DNA of 44,161 nt from T3Sed10-213 sp012519365 (GTDB lineage Bacteria; Planctomycetota; Phycisphaerae; Sedimentisphaerales; Anaerohalosphaeraceae), in assembly GCA_033809355.1 (NCBI GenBank), contig JAPXLV010000017.1, positions 1 to 44,161 of the forward strand, given 5' to 3'. A program made the position numbers and the translations under genes. Under the pieces are notes generated by a model. It did no database searches. It saw nothing but the letters and a program-made list of their open reading frames with translations, and had not been told where the DNA came from. Of this stretch, positions 25,617 to 34,984 are shown one piece after another (within the stretch, counting starts at the first letter, position 1; each line of letters starts with the position of its first letter).

Positions 25617-28502
25617 TCACGGAAGGGGAACCGCGCCGGGAATGGTGGACAGTTGGGTTTCAAGTTGTCCGGTATTGACATTGTAATGGATATACGGCAT
25701 GCGGGCGCCATTGACCATACACGGCCGGTTTTCCGTTCCCTCAATAGTCAGCCATCCCTCCCTCTGAGCGTCATAGAGCAGCGTATCGCCTTCGAGCAAA
25801 TAGGTGCCCTGTTCTTCATAGAAGACGTGATCCGTGGCCGTAAGACGAGCCAGGCGATTTTGTCCGTCGGAGGAGGCAGGAGCAAATTCTATTTCCACCC
25901 GTCCGCCGGCCGCCCGTATCAGCCGAGCAGGCTGACCCTCGACCAAGGGAATATACGCAACTTCAAGCATATCGGACTGCCCTTCCGCCAATATATGCCG
26001 AGCGGCAATATCCCACTCAATGCGATCAAAGCCTTCAATGCGAGCAAAACTCGGTCCCCGCAGGTCGATGCCGTCGCGGGTGTCAACGGGTTCGGCCTTG
26101 CTGTTGTCCATTTCAATTTGTCCCGGGCCAGTGGCAATCAGACGTTCTTTCTGCCGGTCATAGACCATTTGCTCGCAGCTCAAACGGATATGGGCTAATT
26201 TAAGCGATTCGTGCATTCGCTGAGACTCGGCATACACCTCACCGTCGCGCAATGTAATCTGGCGAATATCCATTCGGTTCTCGGCGTTGCGTTCGAGAGT
26301 CACGATCATCGTATCGCAGCGGAAGGTGTCGGTTTGGGTATAGGCGGAAAATTGCTGAATTCGCACGCCGTGGACGTTGCGATTGAAGATAATCGTCTCG
26401 ATTTGGCGATCGCTTCCGGCGACAAAGTCCGCATCCCCCTCAGCGGTAATCTCAACCGGCCAGACCTCCGTCAGTAAACCGCTATTGGGATCAGCCTGCT
26501 GATAAAAAACAAAACGCACCGGCCCGACGGCGCGGCCGGAACCTGTGATCATATCATAACGGATGCGGTGGGCCTCGAATTGCGCGGGCGGCTGCTCGGT
26601 ACTCGCTCCGGCAGCCTCCAGCGATGCAGCGGTTGCGGTCTCAAAGCGTACCGGCTGAATCTGGCCGGCCTCGTCGGCGGCGAAGGTAATGAATGCTTTT
26701 TGCGTATGCAGACGCTCGCCATCTGAGACCAGATTGACATCGCCGGCCAAATCTGCACGGGCAAGCTGATGCCTATCGTCAAAATGAAACACAGCGGTAT
26801 CGGACTGAGCCGAAGCGGCGTTTGCGTTTTCAAAGCGTACGGCCCCCTTCAGCGTCGCCTGAGCCAGTTCATTGTTTGGCCCAAAGCTCAGTTGAGCCGA
26901 TTCGGCTGAGGTTTTCAATAGTCCTTGATTATGTATTTGGGCATCGATTCCGCCGGTCAGATTGACCGCAGCCAGTCGCGGCGATGACAGCTGGCCGGCC
27001 GATTCAGCAAAAAACAGCTCCATCTGTCCTGCGAAGGCGATTTGTCCATCCTCGGTCAAATCCTCCGACGCCCCTGCCGTATAGATCACGCCGGGCCCCG
27101 CCACCTGGGCGTGCTGGGCCTTTCGATTCCAAATCACCGGCCCGCGTGTCACAATGCGTCCGGCCGTTGACAACCCGCCGCTTAGCAAAATATCCCGTTC
27201 GACAGATCCTTTGAACAGTTTGAGCACATCAGCGGTCATATCATAGTGTAGCAGGCCGCAATGAGCCAACGGCAGCGTGCTGTTCGGCGAGTCGGGGGCG
27301 ACCTGTTCAATGCGCAGCGGCGTTCCGTTCATTTCAACCGCCATCGCCGCAGCCGAAGAGTCCACAGGCGACTCATCCATTGGCTGAAGAACAATGCCTC
27401 CCTCGCAGGTTACAACCACATCACGACGAACGTCCCAGTCGGCATTCATCGATTCGGACCCCATAGAGAGGCCGTCGGCAGGCATCGGATCAAAGGAGAG
27501 CCGATTTAGGGGGGCTGAGGCAGTGGCGCTGTCGATTTTTACCGGCGAGGTCGGATCGGCAGAGGTCTGCTGAGTCGATTTCTCTGAGTCCGATGAGCGA
27601 AACAGGATGTTTTGAATGCTTACCTGCTCGGCAGGCCCAACAATAATTCTGTCGCCGTAGTGAATCATGACAGTGTCTTCAATACGGCACTGATAAAGAC
27701 GGCCTTGTGCAGAATCAGCGGCTTGGGCATCCTTGGCCGCGGTTGCGGATTGCCGGGGTTGCTGCGTCAAATCAGCACTCGACGCAAACATTTCCTGCGA
27801 AGCGGAGGACGCTGCTGCCCTGTCGGGTTGAGGCGAGTCGGTCTCGACAAATTTTTTCAGCCGAAGCGATTTCAGGTCAAGAATGTGCAGATACTCAAGC
27901 TGGCCATTTTGGGCATTAAGCATCAGTACCAGGCCGCGACCTGACAAATCGATCTGACTGGAAACAGCCCGCACGGGGCCATCGGTCGAAAACTCCGTTC
28001 GTTCGCTGCTGAACATTAAATCGTCCAGCAGGATGGTTGTCTCGTCAACGCGGCTGCCGGGGCGAGGTTTGAAGCGAATCGTGACATTGCCCTCAAGCCG
28101 ACCGTCTTGCGGAACAACGGTTGAACCGGTTCGCTCGACCTGAAACAAGCCATGATCGGCATCGATACGATACGCATAGGCGGCTTCATAAAAAACAATA
28201 TAAGGTTTTTCGACTTCCCATCGCGCAGCGGGAGTACCGGGATTGATCAGCCGCGAAAATCCAAACTCCCTTGTTACCTGTCGCGTCAGCGAGTCGCGGG
28301 TGGCATAATAAGAATGTTCTGCGCCATGCACATAGGTTTGCCGGGCACGCGGGGATGCGGTATCTGTGTCGGGCAGTTCCAAGTCACTTGCGCTGCCGGT
28401 TTGCGGAGGTTCAAAGACGGTTTCCCCGCTGAATCGGGTATAGCCCCAATAGGCTGCTGTTGCCGCCGCTAATCCGACCAGGATAATAATCATCTTTCGC
28501 AT
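25617..28502 (-). CDS. Very large LptC/LptA (OstA)-like LPS-transport protein
   Basis: A 961-residue protein anchored by one N-terminal helix (about 4-20), the rest periplasmic and dominated by beta strands. Stretches such as GRLEGNVTIRF, ATLKGAVRFENANA, ADLAGDVNLVSDGERL and TDHVFYEEQGTYLLEGDTLL have the repeating strand pattern of the LptC/LptA/OstA jelly-roll that carries LPS across the periplasm. A low-complexity Ala/Ser/Gln linker lies near 225-265. Usual LptC (about 190) and LptA (about 180) are far shorter, so this may act as a continuous bridge made of several modules. Position directly after kdsD and kdsC matches the enterobacterial kdsD-kdsC-lptC-lptA order. The family assignment is by pattern and context. 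Confidence 0.65.
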   Translation of the reverse strand: MRKMIIILVGLAAATAAYWGYTRFSGETVFEPPQTGSASDLELPDTDTASPRARQTYVHGAEHSYYATRDSLTRQVTREFGFSRLINPGTPAARWEVEKPYIVFYEAAYAYRIDADHGLFQVERTGSTVVPQDGRLEGNVTIRFKPRPGSRVDETTILLDDLMFSSERTEFSTDGPVRAVSSQIDLSGRGLVLMLNAQNGQLEYLHILDLKSLRLKKFVETDSPQPDRAAASSASQEMFASSADLTQQPRQSATAAKDAQAADSAQGRLYQCRIEDTVMIHYGDRIIVGPAEQVSIQNILFRSSDSEKSTQQTSADPTSPVKIDSATASAPLNRLSFDPMPADGLSMGSESMNADWDVRRDVVVTCEGGIVLQPMDESPVDSSAAAMAVEMNGTPLRIEQVAPDSPNSTLPLAHCGLLHYDMTADVLKLFKGSVERDILLSGGLSTAGRIVTRGPVIWNRKAQHAQVAGPGVIYTAGASEDLTEDGQIAFAGQMELFFAESAGQLSSPRLAAVNLTGGIDAQIHNQGLLKTSAESAQLSFGPNNELAQATLKGAVRFENANAASAQSDTAVFHFDDRHQLARADLAGDVNLVSDGERLHTQKAFITFAADEAGQIQPVRFETATAASLEAAGASTEQPPAQFEAHRIRYDMITGSGRAVGPVRFVFYQQADPNSGLLTEVWPVEITAEGDADFVAGSDRQIETIIFNRNVHGVRIQQFSAYTQTDTFRCDTMIVTLERNAENRMDIRQITLRDGEVYAESQRMHESLKLAHIRLSCEQMVYDRQKERLIATGPGQIEMDNSKAEPVDTRDGIDLRGPSFARIEGFDRIEWDIAARHILAEGQSDMLEVAYIPLVEGQPARLIRAAGGRVEIEFAPASSDGQNRLARLTATDHVFYEEQGTYLLEGDTLLYDAQREGWLTIEGTENRPCMVNGARMPYIHYNVNTGQLETQLSTIPGAVPLP

Positions 28503-28518
28503 CGCGGTCCCTTTGTGT

Positions 28519-29040
28519 TCAGACCCAATATCGCTGCATCAGCAAATCCCATGCGTCGGTTTGCTTGAGGATGTATTCGACGGTTTCTCCGACGGCGCCG
28601 TTGCCGCCGCATTTGTGGGTGACCCAGTCGGCCACTTGCCTGAGGTCCTCAACCGCATTGGCAACCGCAACACCAAAGCCCGCCCGTCTGACGATCGGGA
28701 TATCCATCAAGTCATCACCGACATAGGCGACCTGTTTGGGTGTTAAGTTCAGCTTGTTCAAGAGGGATTCAAAGGCCGGCAACTTTTGTGTGCATCCCTG
28801 ATGCACGTGCTTGATTTCAAGCTGCTCAGCCCGCAGGATGGTCGGCAGGCTCTCGCGTCCGCTGATGATCGCGGTAATACGGCCGGCGCGGTGCCACATT
28901 CGAATGCGATGACCATCATAAACGCAAAACCGTTTGCTTTCGGAGCCGTCTGAATGCACAATAATTCCGCCGTCGGTGAGCACACCGTCCACGTCCATTA
29001 TCAACAATTGAATCTGATTAAAATCGATTGTTTTGGCCAT
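28519..29040 (-). CDS. kdsC: 3-deoxy-D-manno-octulosonate (Kdo) 8-phosphate phosphatase, HAD family
   Basis: A capless HAD phosphatase of 173 residues, the KdsC size, that makes free Kdo for the LPS core. Motif I is IMDVDGVLTDG (nucleophile and acid/base Asp at about 14 and 16). A GRES loop follows motif II, and motif IV is YVGDDLMDIPIVRRAG. It starts 48 nt after the stop of kdsD, the gene for the first Kdo step, and precedes the Lpt-like gene by 16 nt. Confidence 0.92.
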   Translation of the reverse strand: MAKTIDFNQIQLLIMDVDGVLTDGGIIVHSDGSESKRFCVYDGHRIRMWHRAGRITAIISGRESLPTILRAEQLEIKHVHQGCTQKLPAFESLLNKLNLTPKQVAYVGDDLMDIPIVRRAGFGVAVANAVEDLRQVADWVTHKCGGNGAVGETVEYILKQTDAWDLLMQRYWV

Positions 29041-29088
29041 TCTATTTCAGACCTCCGTCTTTTGTTTGCGAACCTTCGGCTTCTGTTC

Positions 29089-30117
29089 TTATCCGACGAT
29101 TTTAATCGCCACAATATCCTGGACATCAATCAGTCCAACCGGTCTGTCCGCAGCGTCCACAACGGGCAGTTCGTCGATACGGTATTTATGAAAAATCGCC
29201 ATTGCTTCGGCCGCAAGGGTATCGGGCCGCACCCGTTTGCAATCGGGCGTCATCACCTGCCGCGTTTTCATTTTCAAGGCCTCGGCCCCGGCCGTCGAGA
29301 CGGCCCGTCGCAAATCGCCGTCTGTAATAATTCCCGCCAGTCGGCCCTCGGCATCAACGATCATCACCGCTCCGCGGCGTTTCAGAGAGGCGGTTTTGGT
29401 AAGCATCTGTTCGACGGTGTCCGTCTCCGCCGCCAGCGGCAGCGGCTCATCGGGCTTGAACCACATTGTTTGTTCGACGGTGATCAAACGCGCCCCCAAC
29501 GCGCCTGCCGGATGAAACCTCGCGTAATCTTCGGCACTGAATCGCCGGGCTTTCATCACCGTCAGCGCCAGTGCATCGCCGAGAGCCAGCATACAAGTGG
29601 TTGAAACGCTCGGCGCAACACCCAGGGGACAGGCCTCAATGAGTTTGCCCATACACAAGGCCACATCGCTGTGGCGGGCTAGTCGCGATTGTGAATCACC
29701 GACAATCGAAACCAAACAAATCTCCCGCTGTTTGAGCGGTTCGATCAATCGCAAAATTTCATCGCTTTCGCCGCTGTGACTCAGCGCCAACACAACGTCG
29801 TTATTTTGCACCCGCCCCAAATCCCCGTGGACCGCTTCCGCCGGATGAAGAAAATGGCTGGCGGTGCCGGTGGATGCCAGTGTGGCACTGATTTTGTTAC
29901 CGATAATGCCTGCTTTGCCGATTCCTGTCACAATCACTGAGCCGCGGCACGTTAAAAAAATCTCCACCACCCGGCTGAAGGCCGGATCACGGACCACCGG
30001 CAGCAAACCACGAACTCCTGCCGCCTCGGCCTTGATAACCTGTTCGGCAAATGTCAGATCGATAGGATCGACAGAGGGTTGGCAAGGGGAAACAGATTCA
30101 TTGCGTGTTGAAGTCAT
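29089..30117 (-). CDS. kdsD: D-arabinose-5-phosphate isomerase (KpsF/GutQ/KdsD family)
   Basis: A 342-residue protein that converts ribulose-5-phosphate to arabinose-5-phosphate, the precursor of Kdo. An N-terminal SIS domain (about 30-185) carries GIGKAGIIGNKISATLAS, SHSGESDEIL and a conserved HPAGALG. Two CBS domains follow (about 215-342, with LKRRGAVMIVDAEGRLAGIITDGDLRR-type pattern and RVRPDTLAAEAMAIF). AAGGA is 8 nt before the ATG. The gene begins 10 nt after the RNase G stop and sits in the long operon that ends in the LPS genes. Confidence 0.93.
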   Translation of the reverse strand: MTSTRNESVSPCQPSVDPIDLTFAEQVIKAEAAGVRGLLPVVRDPAFSRVVEIFLTCRGSVIVTGIGKAGIIGNKISATLASTGTASHFLHPAEAVHGDLGRVQNNDVVLALSHSGESDEILRLIEPLKQREICLVSIVGDSQSRLARHSDVALCMGKLIEACPLGVAPSVSTTCMLALGDALALTVMKARRFSAEDYARFHPAGALGARLITVEQTMWFKPDEPLPLAAETDTVEQMLTKTASLKRRGAVMIVDAEGRLAGIITDGDLRRAVSTAGAEALKMKTRQVMTPDCKRVRPDTLAAEAMAIFHKYRIDELPVVDAADRPVGLIDVQDIVAIKIVG

Positions 30118-30127
30118 TGTTCAGTCC

Positions 30128-31654
30128 TTACCCAAATTTTACCACACTGCCGCGCTCGTCAAAGCACTGGATTTGCATGGGTTCGTTGCCGCTGCAGAAT
30201 AACTCCGGAATCACGACCACCTGCTTATCCTGGTCGGCTTCCAGTTGTGCCAGTATTTGACGTTTGTCGTTCTGTAAAAATTGAGCGACATCCTGGGGGA
30301 CGGTGATCTCAACCCGTTTGATTTCTTTTCGGGCCGCAGCCATGCGAAGCTGCCGCAGGATTTCAATGGCCTGAGACTCTAAACTTTTAATCATTCCCGA
30401 TCCTTTGCAATGGGGACAGACCAGGTACGTGCTGGATTGCAATGAGGGACGCATTCTCTGGCGAGTCAGTTCAATCAGACCGAAGGCACTCATTTTCAGT
30501 GCTCGCGATCGGGCCCGATCGGTGCGAAGAGCCTCGCGAAAAGCTTTTTCCACCTGGCGTTTGTTTTTATTGTCGCGCATATCGATAAAATCGCAGATAA
30601 TCAGTCCGCCTAAATCCCGCAGTTTAAGTTGGCGCACAATTTCGCGAGCTGCTTCGAGATTGATTTGCAGGGCCGTCTGTTCGGCGTTGGTCTCTTTGCG
30701 ATAGCGACCGCTATTGACATCAATTGCAACCAAAGCTTCGGTTTGCTCAATGACCAGCGAACCGCCGCTTTTCAGCTGGACATGGCTGGACTGAATTTTT
30801 TCGATTTCTTTCTCGATATTGTACCGATTAAACAGCGGGGTTTTACCATCATAAAAAATAACCCGACGTTTAAGCCGCGGCTGGAAGATGGTCAGAAAAT
30901 CGCGGATTTTTTTGGTGACCGTTTCGCTGTCGCAGTAGATTTTTCGAATGGTACTGTCAAAAATGTCGCGTACCGTTCGAATTGCCAGATCGGATTCCTG
31001 ATACAACTCGCACGGCGACTTGCTTTTGTCTATCTTTTTGCTAATGGCGTTCCAGAGGCGATTCAAATAGGAGATGTCGTTTTTCAATTCACGCTTGTTG
31101 GCCGTCTGCGCGGCAGTACGGACGATCAAGCCCGCCTGCTGCGGCAATTCGAGACTCTCCATTGTCTCGCGCAACTTTTTGCGTTCGGCCTCATCTTCGA
31201 TTTTTTGAGACACCCCCAGCCCGCTCATCCACGGCATCAGCACCATATACTTGCCCGGCAGCGACAAATAGGTTGTCAGTGTCGGACCTTTGGTGTTAAT
31301 GCCTTCTTTGGTGACCTGAACGACAATTTCTTGCCCTTTTTTCAGACACCGCTGAATGGGGGGGCGTTGACTGAGGGCCTTTCGGCGACCTATATTTTCC
31401 AGATCATCGGACTTGCCGCTGAAATAACGGGGGTGCACATCGCTGATGTGCAAAAAGCCGTTTTTTGAAGCCCCGAAGTCAATAAATGCCGCCTGAATGG
31501 CAGATTCTACATTGACCACCCGTCCTTTATAAATATTGCCTACATGGCTGACCAGGGCGGATCGCTCAGTGTATAATTCTTCCAGCGAGCCGTCTTCCAC
31601 AACAGCAACGCGACATTCCTCATCCGTTACATTAATCAGCATTTCTCGCATCAT
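30128..31654 (-). CDS. rng: Ribonuclease G/E family endoribonuclease
   Basis: A 508-residue endoribonuclease of the RNase E/G family, RNase G-like in length, lacking the long C-terminal scaffold of RNase E. It has an S1 RNA-binding domain near residues 38-125 (YKGRVVNVESAIQAAFIDFG). The catalytic DNase I-like part has Asp312 in IDVNSG and Asp355/Asp358 in CDFIDM, and the Zn-link cysteines are in CPHCKGSG (413-420). It matures rRNA and degrades mRNA. The start overlaps the stop of the DUF2344 gene (ATGA). The first two codons are ATG ATG. Confidence 0.94.
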   Translation of the reverse strand: MMREMLINVTDEECRVAVVEDGSLEELYTERSALVSHVGNIYKGRVVNVESAIQAAFIDFGASKNGFLHISDVHPRYFSGKSDDLENIGRRKALSQRPPIQRCLKKGQEIVVQVTKEGINTKGPTLTTYLSLPGKYMVLMPWMSGLGVSQKIEDEAERKKLRETMESLELPQQAGLIVRTAAQTANKRELKNDISYLNRLWNAISKKIDKSKSPCELYQESDLAIRTVRDIFDSTIRKIYCDSETVTKKIRDFLTIFQPRLKRRVIFYDGKTPLFNRYNIEKEIEKIQSSHVQLKSGGSLVIEQTEALVAIDVNSGRYRKETNAEQTALQINLEAAREIVRQLKLRDLGGLIICDFIDMRDNKNKRQVEKAFREALRTDRARSRALKMSAFGLIELTRQRMRPSLQSSTYLVCPHCKGSGMIKSLESQAIEILRQLRMAAARKEIKRVEITVPQDVAQFLQNDKRQILAQLEADQDKQVVVIPELFCSGNEPMQIQCFDERGSVVKFG

Positions 31655-32340
31655 GATAAATTACCTTCTCCGTGCCATTGTTTTGCTTGCGATACCCACT
31701 CGACGGCGATCCGTCGAGGCATCTGAGCAAGATCGGCCGGCTCCAACTCAAGCCAGCGCATCAGTTCATCCACTCGCACCGTTCCTTCCGGCTGAACCGC
31801 ACACTGCACCTTCACGTCCGTCTCGGCAGGTGTCAAGCACTCCAGAAACGGACCCATATCCAGGGTTCGCGTTTTTTGTTTTTCTGTTCTTCGTTCCAGG
31901 AAAATCGGGCATCGCGATTGAATTTGCCTCAGACACTTCTCAAAATGGGCCTTACGATGACAATCTGCCGGCTGGTCCAGCACAAATTGATACGTCACCG
32001 AGATGGGATAAAACGAGGCCTTGCCTGCTACCTGATCTGCGGCACTCAGCGTACAGCCTGATGGCAACAGCGGCTCGAGAGACTCTTTCGCTGCTTTCGC
32101 ACAAAAACCGTCCGCCGCAACCAGCGCACACAACCGCTCACAATCCGACTGCACCCCAACCGTTCGCGGCAACGCCAACGAGAGGCGCGGGTGCGGATTG
32201 AACCCCTGTGAAAAGATCAGCGGCACCTGCGCTCTGACCAAAATCCGCCGCCATAACGACAACGTTTCCTGATGAGATAAAAACGCCAATCGGCCGTGAA
32301 TCTTAAAATCAACAATAAACGTCACATACTCCGTTTGCAT
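31651..32340 (-). CDS. DUF2344 (TIGR03936, radical SAM-linked) protein
   Basis: A 229-residue protein of the DUF2344 family, recognised by FKIHGRLAFLSHQETLSLWRR and FSQGFNPHPRLSLALPRTVGVQS. The family is usually encoded next to, or fused with, a radical SAM protein and often beside RNase E/G. Here only the RNase G neighbour is present. The biochemical role is unknown. The frame is open upstream into ptsI, but the ATG at 32340 lies 10 nt after the ptsI stop and starts the conserved region. The end overlaps the RNase G start, so translation is coupled. Confidence 0.88.
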   Translation of the reverse strand: MQTEYVTFIVDFKIHGRLAFLSHQETLSLWRRILVRAQVPLIFSQGFNPHPRLSLALPRTVGVQSDCERLCALVAADGFCAKAAKESLEPLLPSGCTLSAADQVAGKASFYPISVTYQFVLDQPADCHRKAHFEKCLRQIQSRCPIFLERRTEKQKTRTLDMGPFLECLTPAETDVKVQCAVQPEGTVRVDELMRWLELEPADLAQMPRRIAVEWVSQAKQWHGEGNLS

Positions 32341-32350
32341 CCGCCGGTCT

Positions 32351-34087
32351 CTAAAAGTTTTCCGGCAAAATTTTCGACGCTGCATCCCGCAGCACATTTT
32401 TGATCTGCCGACTCGAATCGAGCGTGGCAACCCGTCGCGCCAATCGGCCGCACTGCTCGATGGAGACGGAACGTACAATTTTTTTGACCTCCGGAATCAT
32501 CGGCACCGCCAGCGAAAGCGTCCGCACTCCCATTCCCAGTAACAGCATAATAAACTCCGGGTCAGAAGCCACTTCACCGCAAACACTCAGGCCGATGCGA
32601 GCCTTGTGGGCCTCCTGAATCACGCTGCGAATCAGACGCAGCACCGCCGGTTCGGCTGGGGAAAACAGCGTCGATACATGTTCATTAGCCCGATCGACCG
32701 CCAGGGTATATTGGATCAGATCGTTGGTGCCAATACTGAAAAAGTCCGCTTCCTGGGCCAGCAGGCCGGCCGTCAGTGCTGAACTGGGCGTTTCAATCAT
32801 GATCCCTATCGGCATTTTGGCATTGTAGGGGACGGCATACTCATCCAGATCTTCCATAACATCGCGTACAATCATCTTCGCCTGCCGCAATTCCTGCAGT
32901 GTCGTAATCAGCGGAAACATCATCCGCACATCCCCCAGTACCGAGGCCCGCAAAATCGCCCGCAACTGCGTCTTGAACATCGGAAAATTCTGCAGACAAT
33001 AGCGAATCGACCGCAGCCCAAGGGCCGGGTTTGTTTCGTTCGGATGCCAGTTCGAATGCGGCATTTTGTCGGCACCGAGGTCCATTGTGCGAATCACCAC
33101 GGGTTTATCCTTCAGGGTACGAATCGTCTCGGCGTACGCATGGTAGTGATCATCTTCGGTCGGTTCCGAGCCGCCGTATAAATAAAGGAACTCCGTGCGG
33201 TACAGCCCGATGCCGTCACCGCCCTTTTCGAGCACTTGTGCGGCCTCATCGGGAAATTCAATATTGCCCATCAATTCGATGCGAACGCCGTCGCGGGTTT
33301 CGGCGGGCAGATCCCGCAACACATTCAGTTCACTGACAAATCGCGTAACCTGTTCGGCATAGCGTTTGTATTGAGCAAGCGTTTCTTCATCGGGATCGAT
33401 AATCACTACGCCGCGATTGCCGTCCACAATGACCTGACAGTCCGGCGAAATTTCCAGCGACAACTCCCCCAGTGCTACCACTGCGGGGATCCCCAGCGAG
33501 CGGGCTACAATAGCGGTATGACTGGTTCGCCCGCCGCGTTCTGTAGCAAACCCTTTGACAAAGGTTTTGTTGAAACCGGCCGTCTGGGTCGGCGTCAGAT
33601 CGTGCGCTAAAATCACCACATCTTCGCGCAAATGGCCCAGGTTGTCCTCAACCCGTCCCTGCAAGTGCTTGAGCAGTCGTCTTTCAATATCATAAATGTC
33701 AGCCGCCCGTTCGCTGATGTACGTGTCATCAATGCCGGCGAAGTGCGAGGCAATCTCACGCAGCACTGTGGAGACGGCATACTCGACAGTCACCTTTTCT
33801 TTGTTGATCAGGTCGGTAATTCGTTTGCGGAAACTCTTATCCCGCAAAAACCGCATATGCACCGCAAAAATGTCGCCGATTTCACTTTCTTCGATCCGTT
33901 TGGCCGATTTGATCTCGTCCAGTTCCTGGATCGCCCGCGCGAAGGCCTTGCGCACCCGCTGGATCTCGGCGGTCCGCTGCGACGGCATAATCGTCCGGCG
34001 AGGAATGCGATAATCCCGAGAGTCAATCACCATCGCTTTGGCAATCGCAATACCCGGCGAAACCGCTATGCCTTTTCTGATCTCCAT
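32351..34087 (-). CDS. ptsI: Phosphoenolpyruvate-protein phosphotransferase (PTS enzyme I)
   Basis: Enzyme I takes phosphate from PEP and passes it to HPr. 578 residues, normal for EI and without an N-terminal GAF domain. The phosphorylated His190 lies in GGRTSHTAIVARSLGIPAVV. The PEP-binding barrel is marked by GIGLYRTEFLYL, RTMDLGADKMPH, MIETPSSALTA and the active-site Cys in LSVCGEVASDPEF. A strong ribosome site (GGAGGAAGG) lies in the end of the HPr gene, 6 nt upstream of this gene. No sugar permease of the PTS is in the window, so the chain HPr-EI-EIIA looks regulatory. Confidence 0.94.
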   Translation of the reverse strand: MEIRKGIAVSPGIAIAKAMVIDSRDYRIPRRTIMPSQRTAEIQRVRKAFARAIQELDEIKSAKRIEESEIGDIFAVHMRFLRDKSFRKRITDLINKEKVTVEYAVSTVLREIASHFAGIDDTYISERAADIYDIERRLLKHLQGRVEDNLGHLREDVVILAHDLTPTQTAGFNKTFVKGFATERGGRTSHTAIVARSLGIPAVVALGELSLEISPDCQVIVDGNRGVVIIDPDEETLAQYKRYAEQVTRFVSELNVLRDLPAETRDGVRIELMGNIEFPDEAAQVLEKGGDGIGLYRTEFLYLYGGSEPTEDDHYHAYAETIRTLKDKPVVIRTMDLGADKMPHSNWHPNETNPALGLRSIRYCLQNFPMFKTQLRAILRASVLGDVRMMFPLITTLQELRQAKMIVRDVMEDLDEYAVPYNAKMPIGIMIETPSSALTAGLLAQEADFFSIGTNDLIQYTLAVDRANEHVSTLFSPAEPAVLRLIRSVIQEAHKARIGLSVCGEVASDPEFIMLLLGMGVRTLSLAVPMIPEVKKIVRSVSIEQCGRLARRVATLDSSRQIKNVLRDAASKILPENF

Positions 34088-34093
34088 GATCGG

Positions 34094-34432
34094 CTATCCT
34101 TCCTCCTGTTGCCCGACCTGCGGCTGGGAAACACCCATAAAAAACTGCTCGGCCAATTCCTTCAGTGCCTCAACGGCTTTTTGTGCTTCGGGTCCTTTGG
34201 CGCGAATCTTAAGCCGCGAACCACAAGTGGCCGCCAGCATGGTCATCTGCATAATGCTCTTACCATCCACCGTCGTATCGCCGTGACTGACCGAAATGTC
34301 CGCGTCAAAAGTATTCGCCAAATCTACAAACTGCATGGCAGGCCGCATATGCAATCCTTCCGGATTGCGAATTTCAACTTCAATTTCAAGACAGGGTTCA
34401 GACACTTCACGCTCCATTACGCGGTTTGACAC
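34094..34432 (-). CDS. HPr phosphocarrier protein
   Basis: HPr of 112 residues, with an N-terminal extension and an acidic tail relative to the usual 85-90. His28 in NPEGLHMRPAM is the phosphate-carrying histidine. Ser59 in DGKSIMQMTML matches the regulatory Ser46 that HPr kinase modifies in other phyla. The start is GTG (plus-strand 34430-34432) with AAGG 6 nt upstream. An internal ATG at 34417 lacks a ribosome site but would remove the non-conserved first five residues. It lies between the EIIA gene (20 nt) and ptsI (6 nt). Confidence 0.92.
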   Translation of the reverse strand: MSNRVMEREVSEPCLEIEVEIRNPEGLHMRPAMQFVDLANTFDADISVSHGDTTVDGKSIMQMTMLAATCGSRLKIRAKGPEAQKAVEALKELAEQFFMGVSQPQVGQQEEG

Positions 34433-34452
34433 TGTTTGCCTTGCAACCGGTT

Positions 34453-34926
34453 TTACTCAGCCATTCCCCCATCAGAATCCTTGATTGTTTCAATGATCTC
34501 TTGGGCGTTTTGGGCCTGACGCAGAAAGCGACGAAAATCATCGTTTTGCAGATTCTTGAAGATAGCCTCCATTGCCTGAAGATGTTTGTCCGGATTCGAG
34601 GTTGGGCTTAGCAGCAGAAAAATTGTATACACCGGTTGTTTATCCAGCGACGAAAAGTCGATGCCCGCGGCTGAACACCCCACGACCGCCACCATTCGGG
34701 GCACATCGGGGTGCTTGACGTGCGGCACCGCCACCCCTTTGCCGATGCCGGTGCTGGCCTCATCCTCGCGCTGGATTACCGCATGGGCGAGTACCTTTGG
34801 ATCCGCTTTGCCCAGTTTCTTTTTCTTATGCAGCGCGTTAATTAATTCCTCTATCGCTGTATTTCGATCGGTTGCCGTCAATTGTGCCACAATGGCATCA
34901 AAGCAAATGATGTCGGACAGTTTCAT
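34453..34926 (-). CDS. PTS EIIA component, PtsN/fructose type
   Basis: A 157-residue EIIA of the fructose/mannitol/nitrogen class (PF00359). The phosphorylated histidine is His69 in GVAVPHVKHPDVPRMV. STGIGKG just before and VYTIFLLLSPTSNPDKHLQAM after are typical. A GGAGG ribosome site directly upstream decides the ATG at 34926. The same frame is open for 87 more codons that lie across the end of hpf and are not coding. With no EIIB/EIIC nearby, and with HPF upstream, it resembles the regulatory PtsN (EIIA-Ntr) usually found in rpoN-hpf-ptsN clusters. Confidence 0.92.
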   Translation of the reverse strand: MKLSDIICFDAIVAQLTATDRNTAIEELINALHKKKKLGKADPKVLAHAVIQREDEASTGIGKGVAVPHVKHPDVPRMVAVVGCSAAGIDFSSLDKQPVYTIFLLLSPTSNPDKHLQAMEAIFKNLQNDDFRRFLRQAQNAQEIIETIKDSDGGMAE

Positions 34927-34984
34927 TGTTCCTCCAGTAAAGCAAACACTCTTTAGGCAAACAGCCATCTCCGTCGTCGCGGAT

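Noticed and set aside
32341..32478. N-terminal extension of the DUF2344 gene into ptsI
   Set aside because: The added 46 residues are Arg/Cys/Ser-rich, lie in the ptsI coding sequence and are not part of the family. The ATG at 32340 is better.
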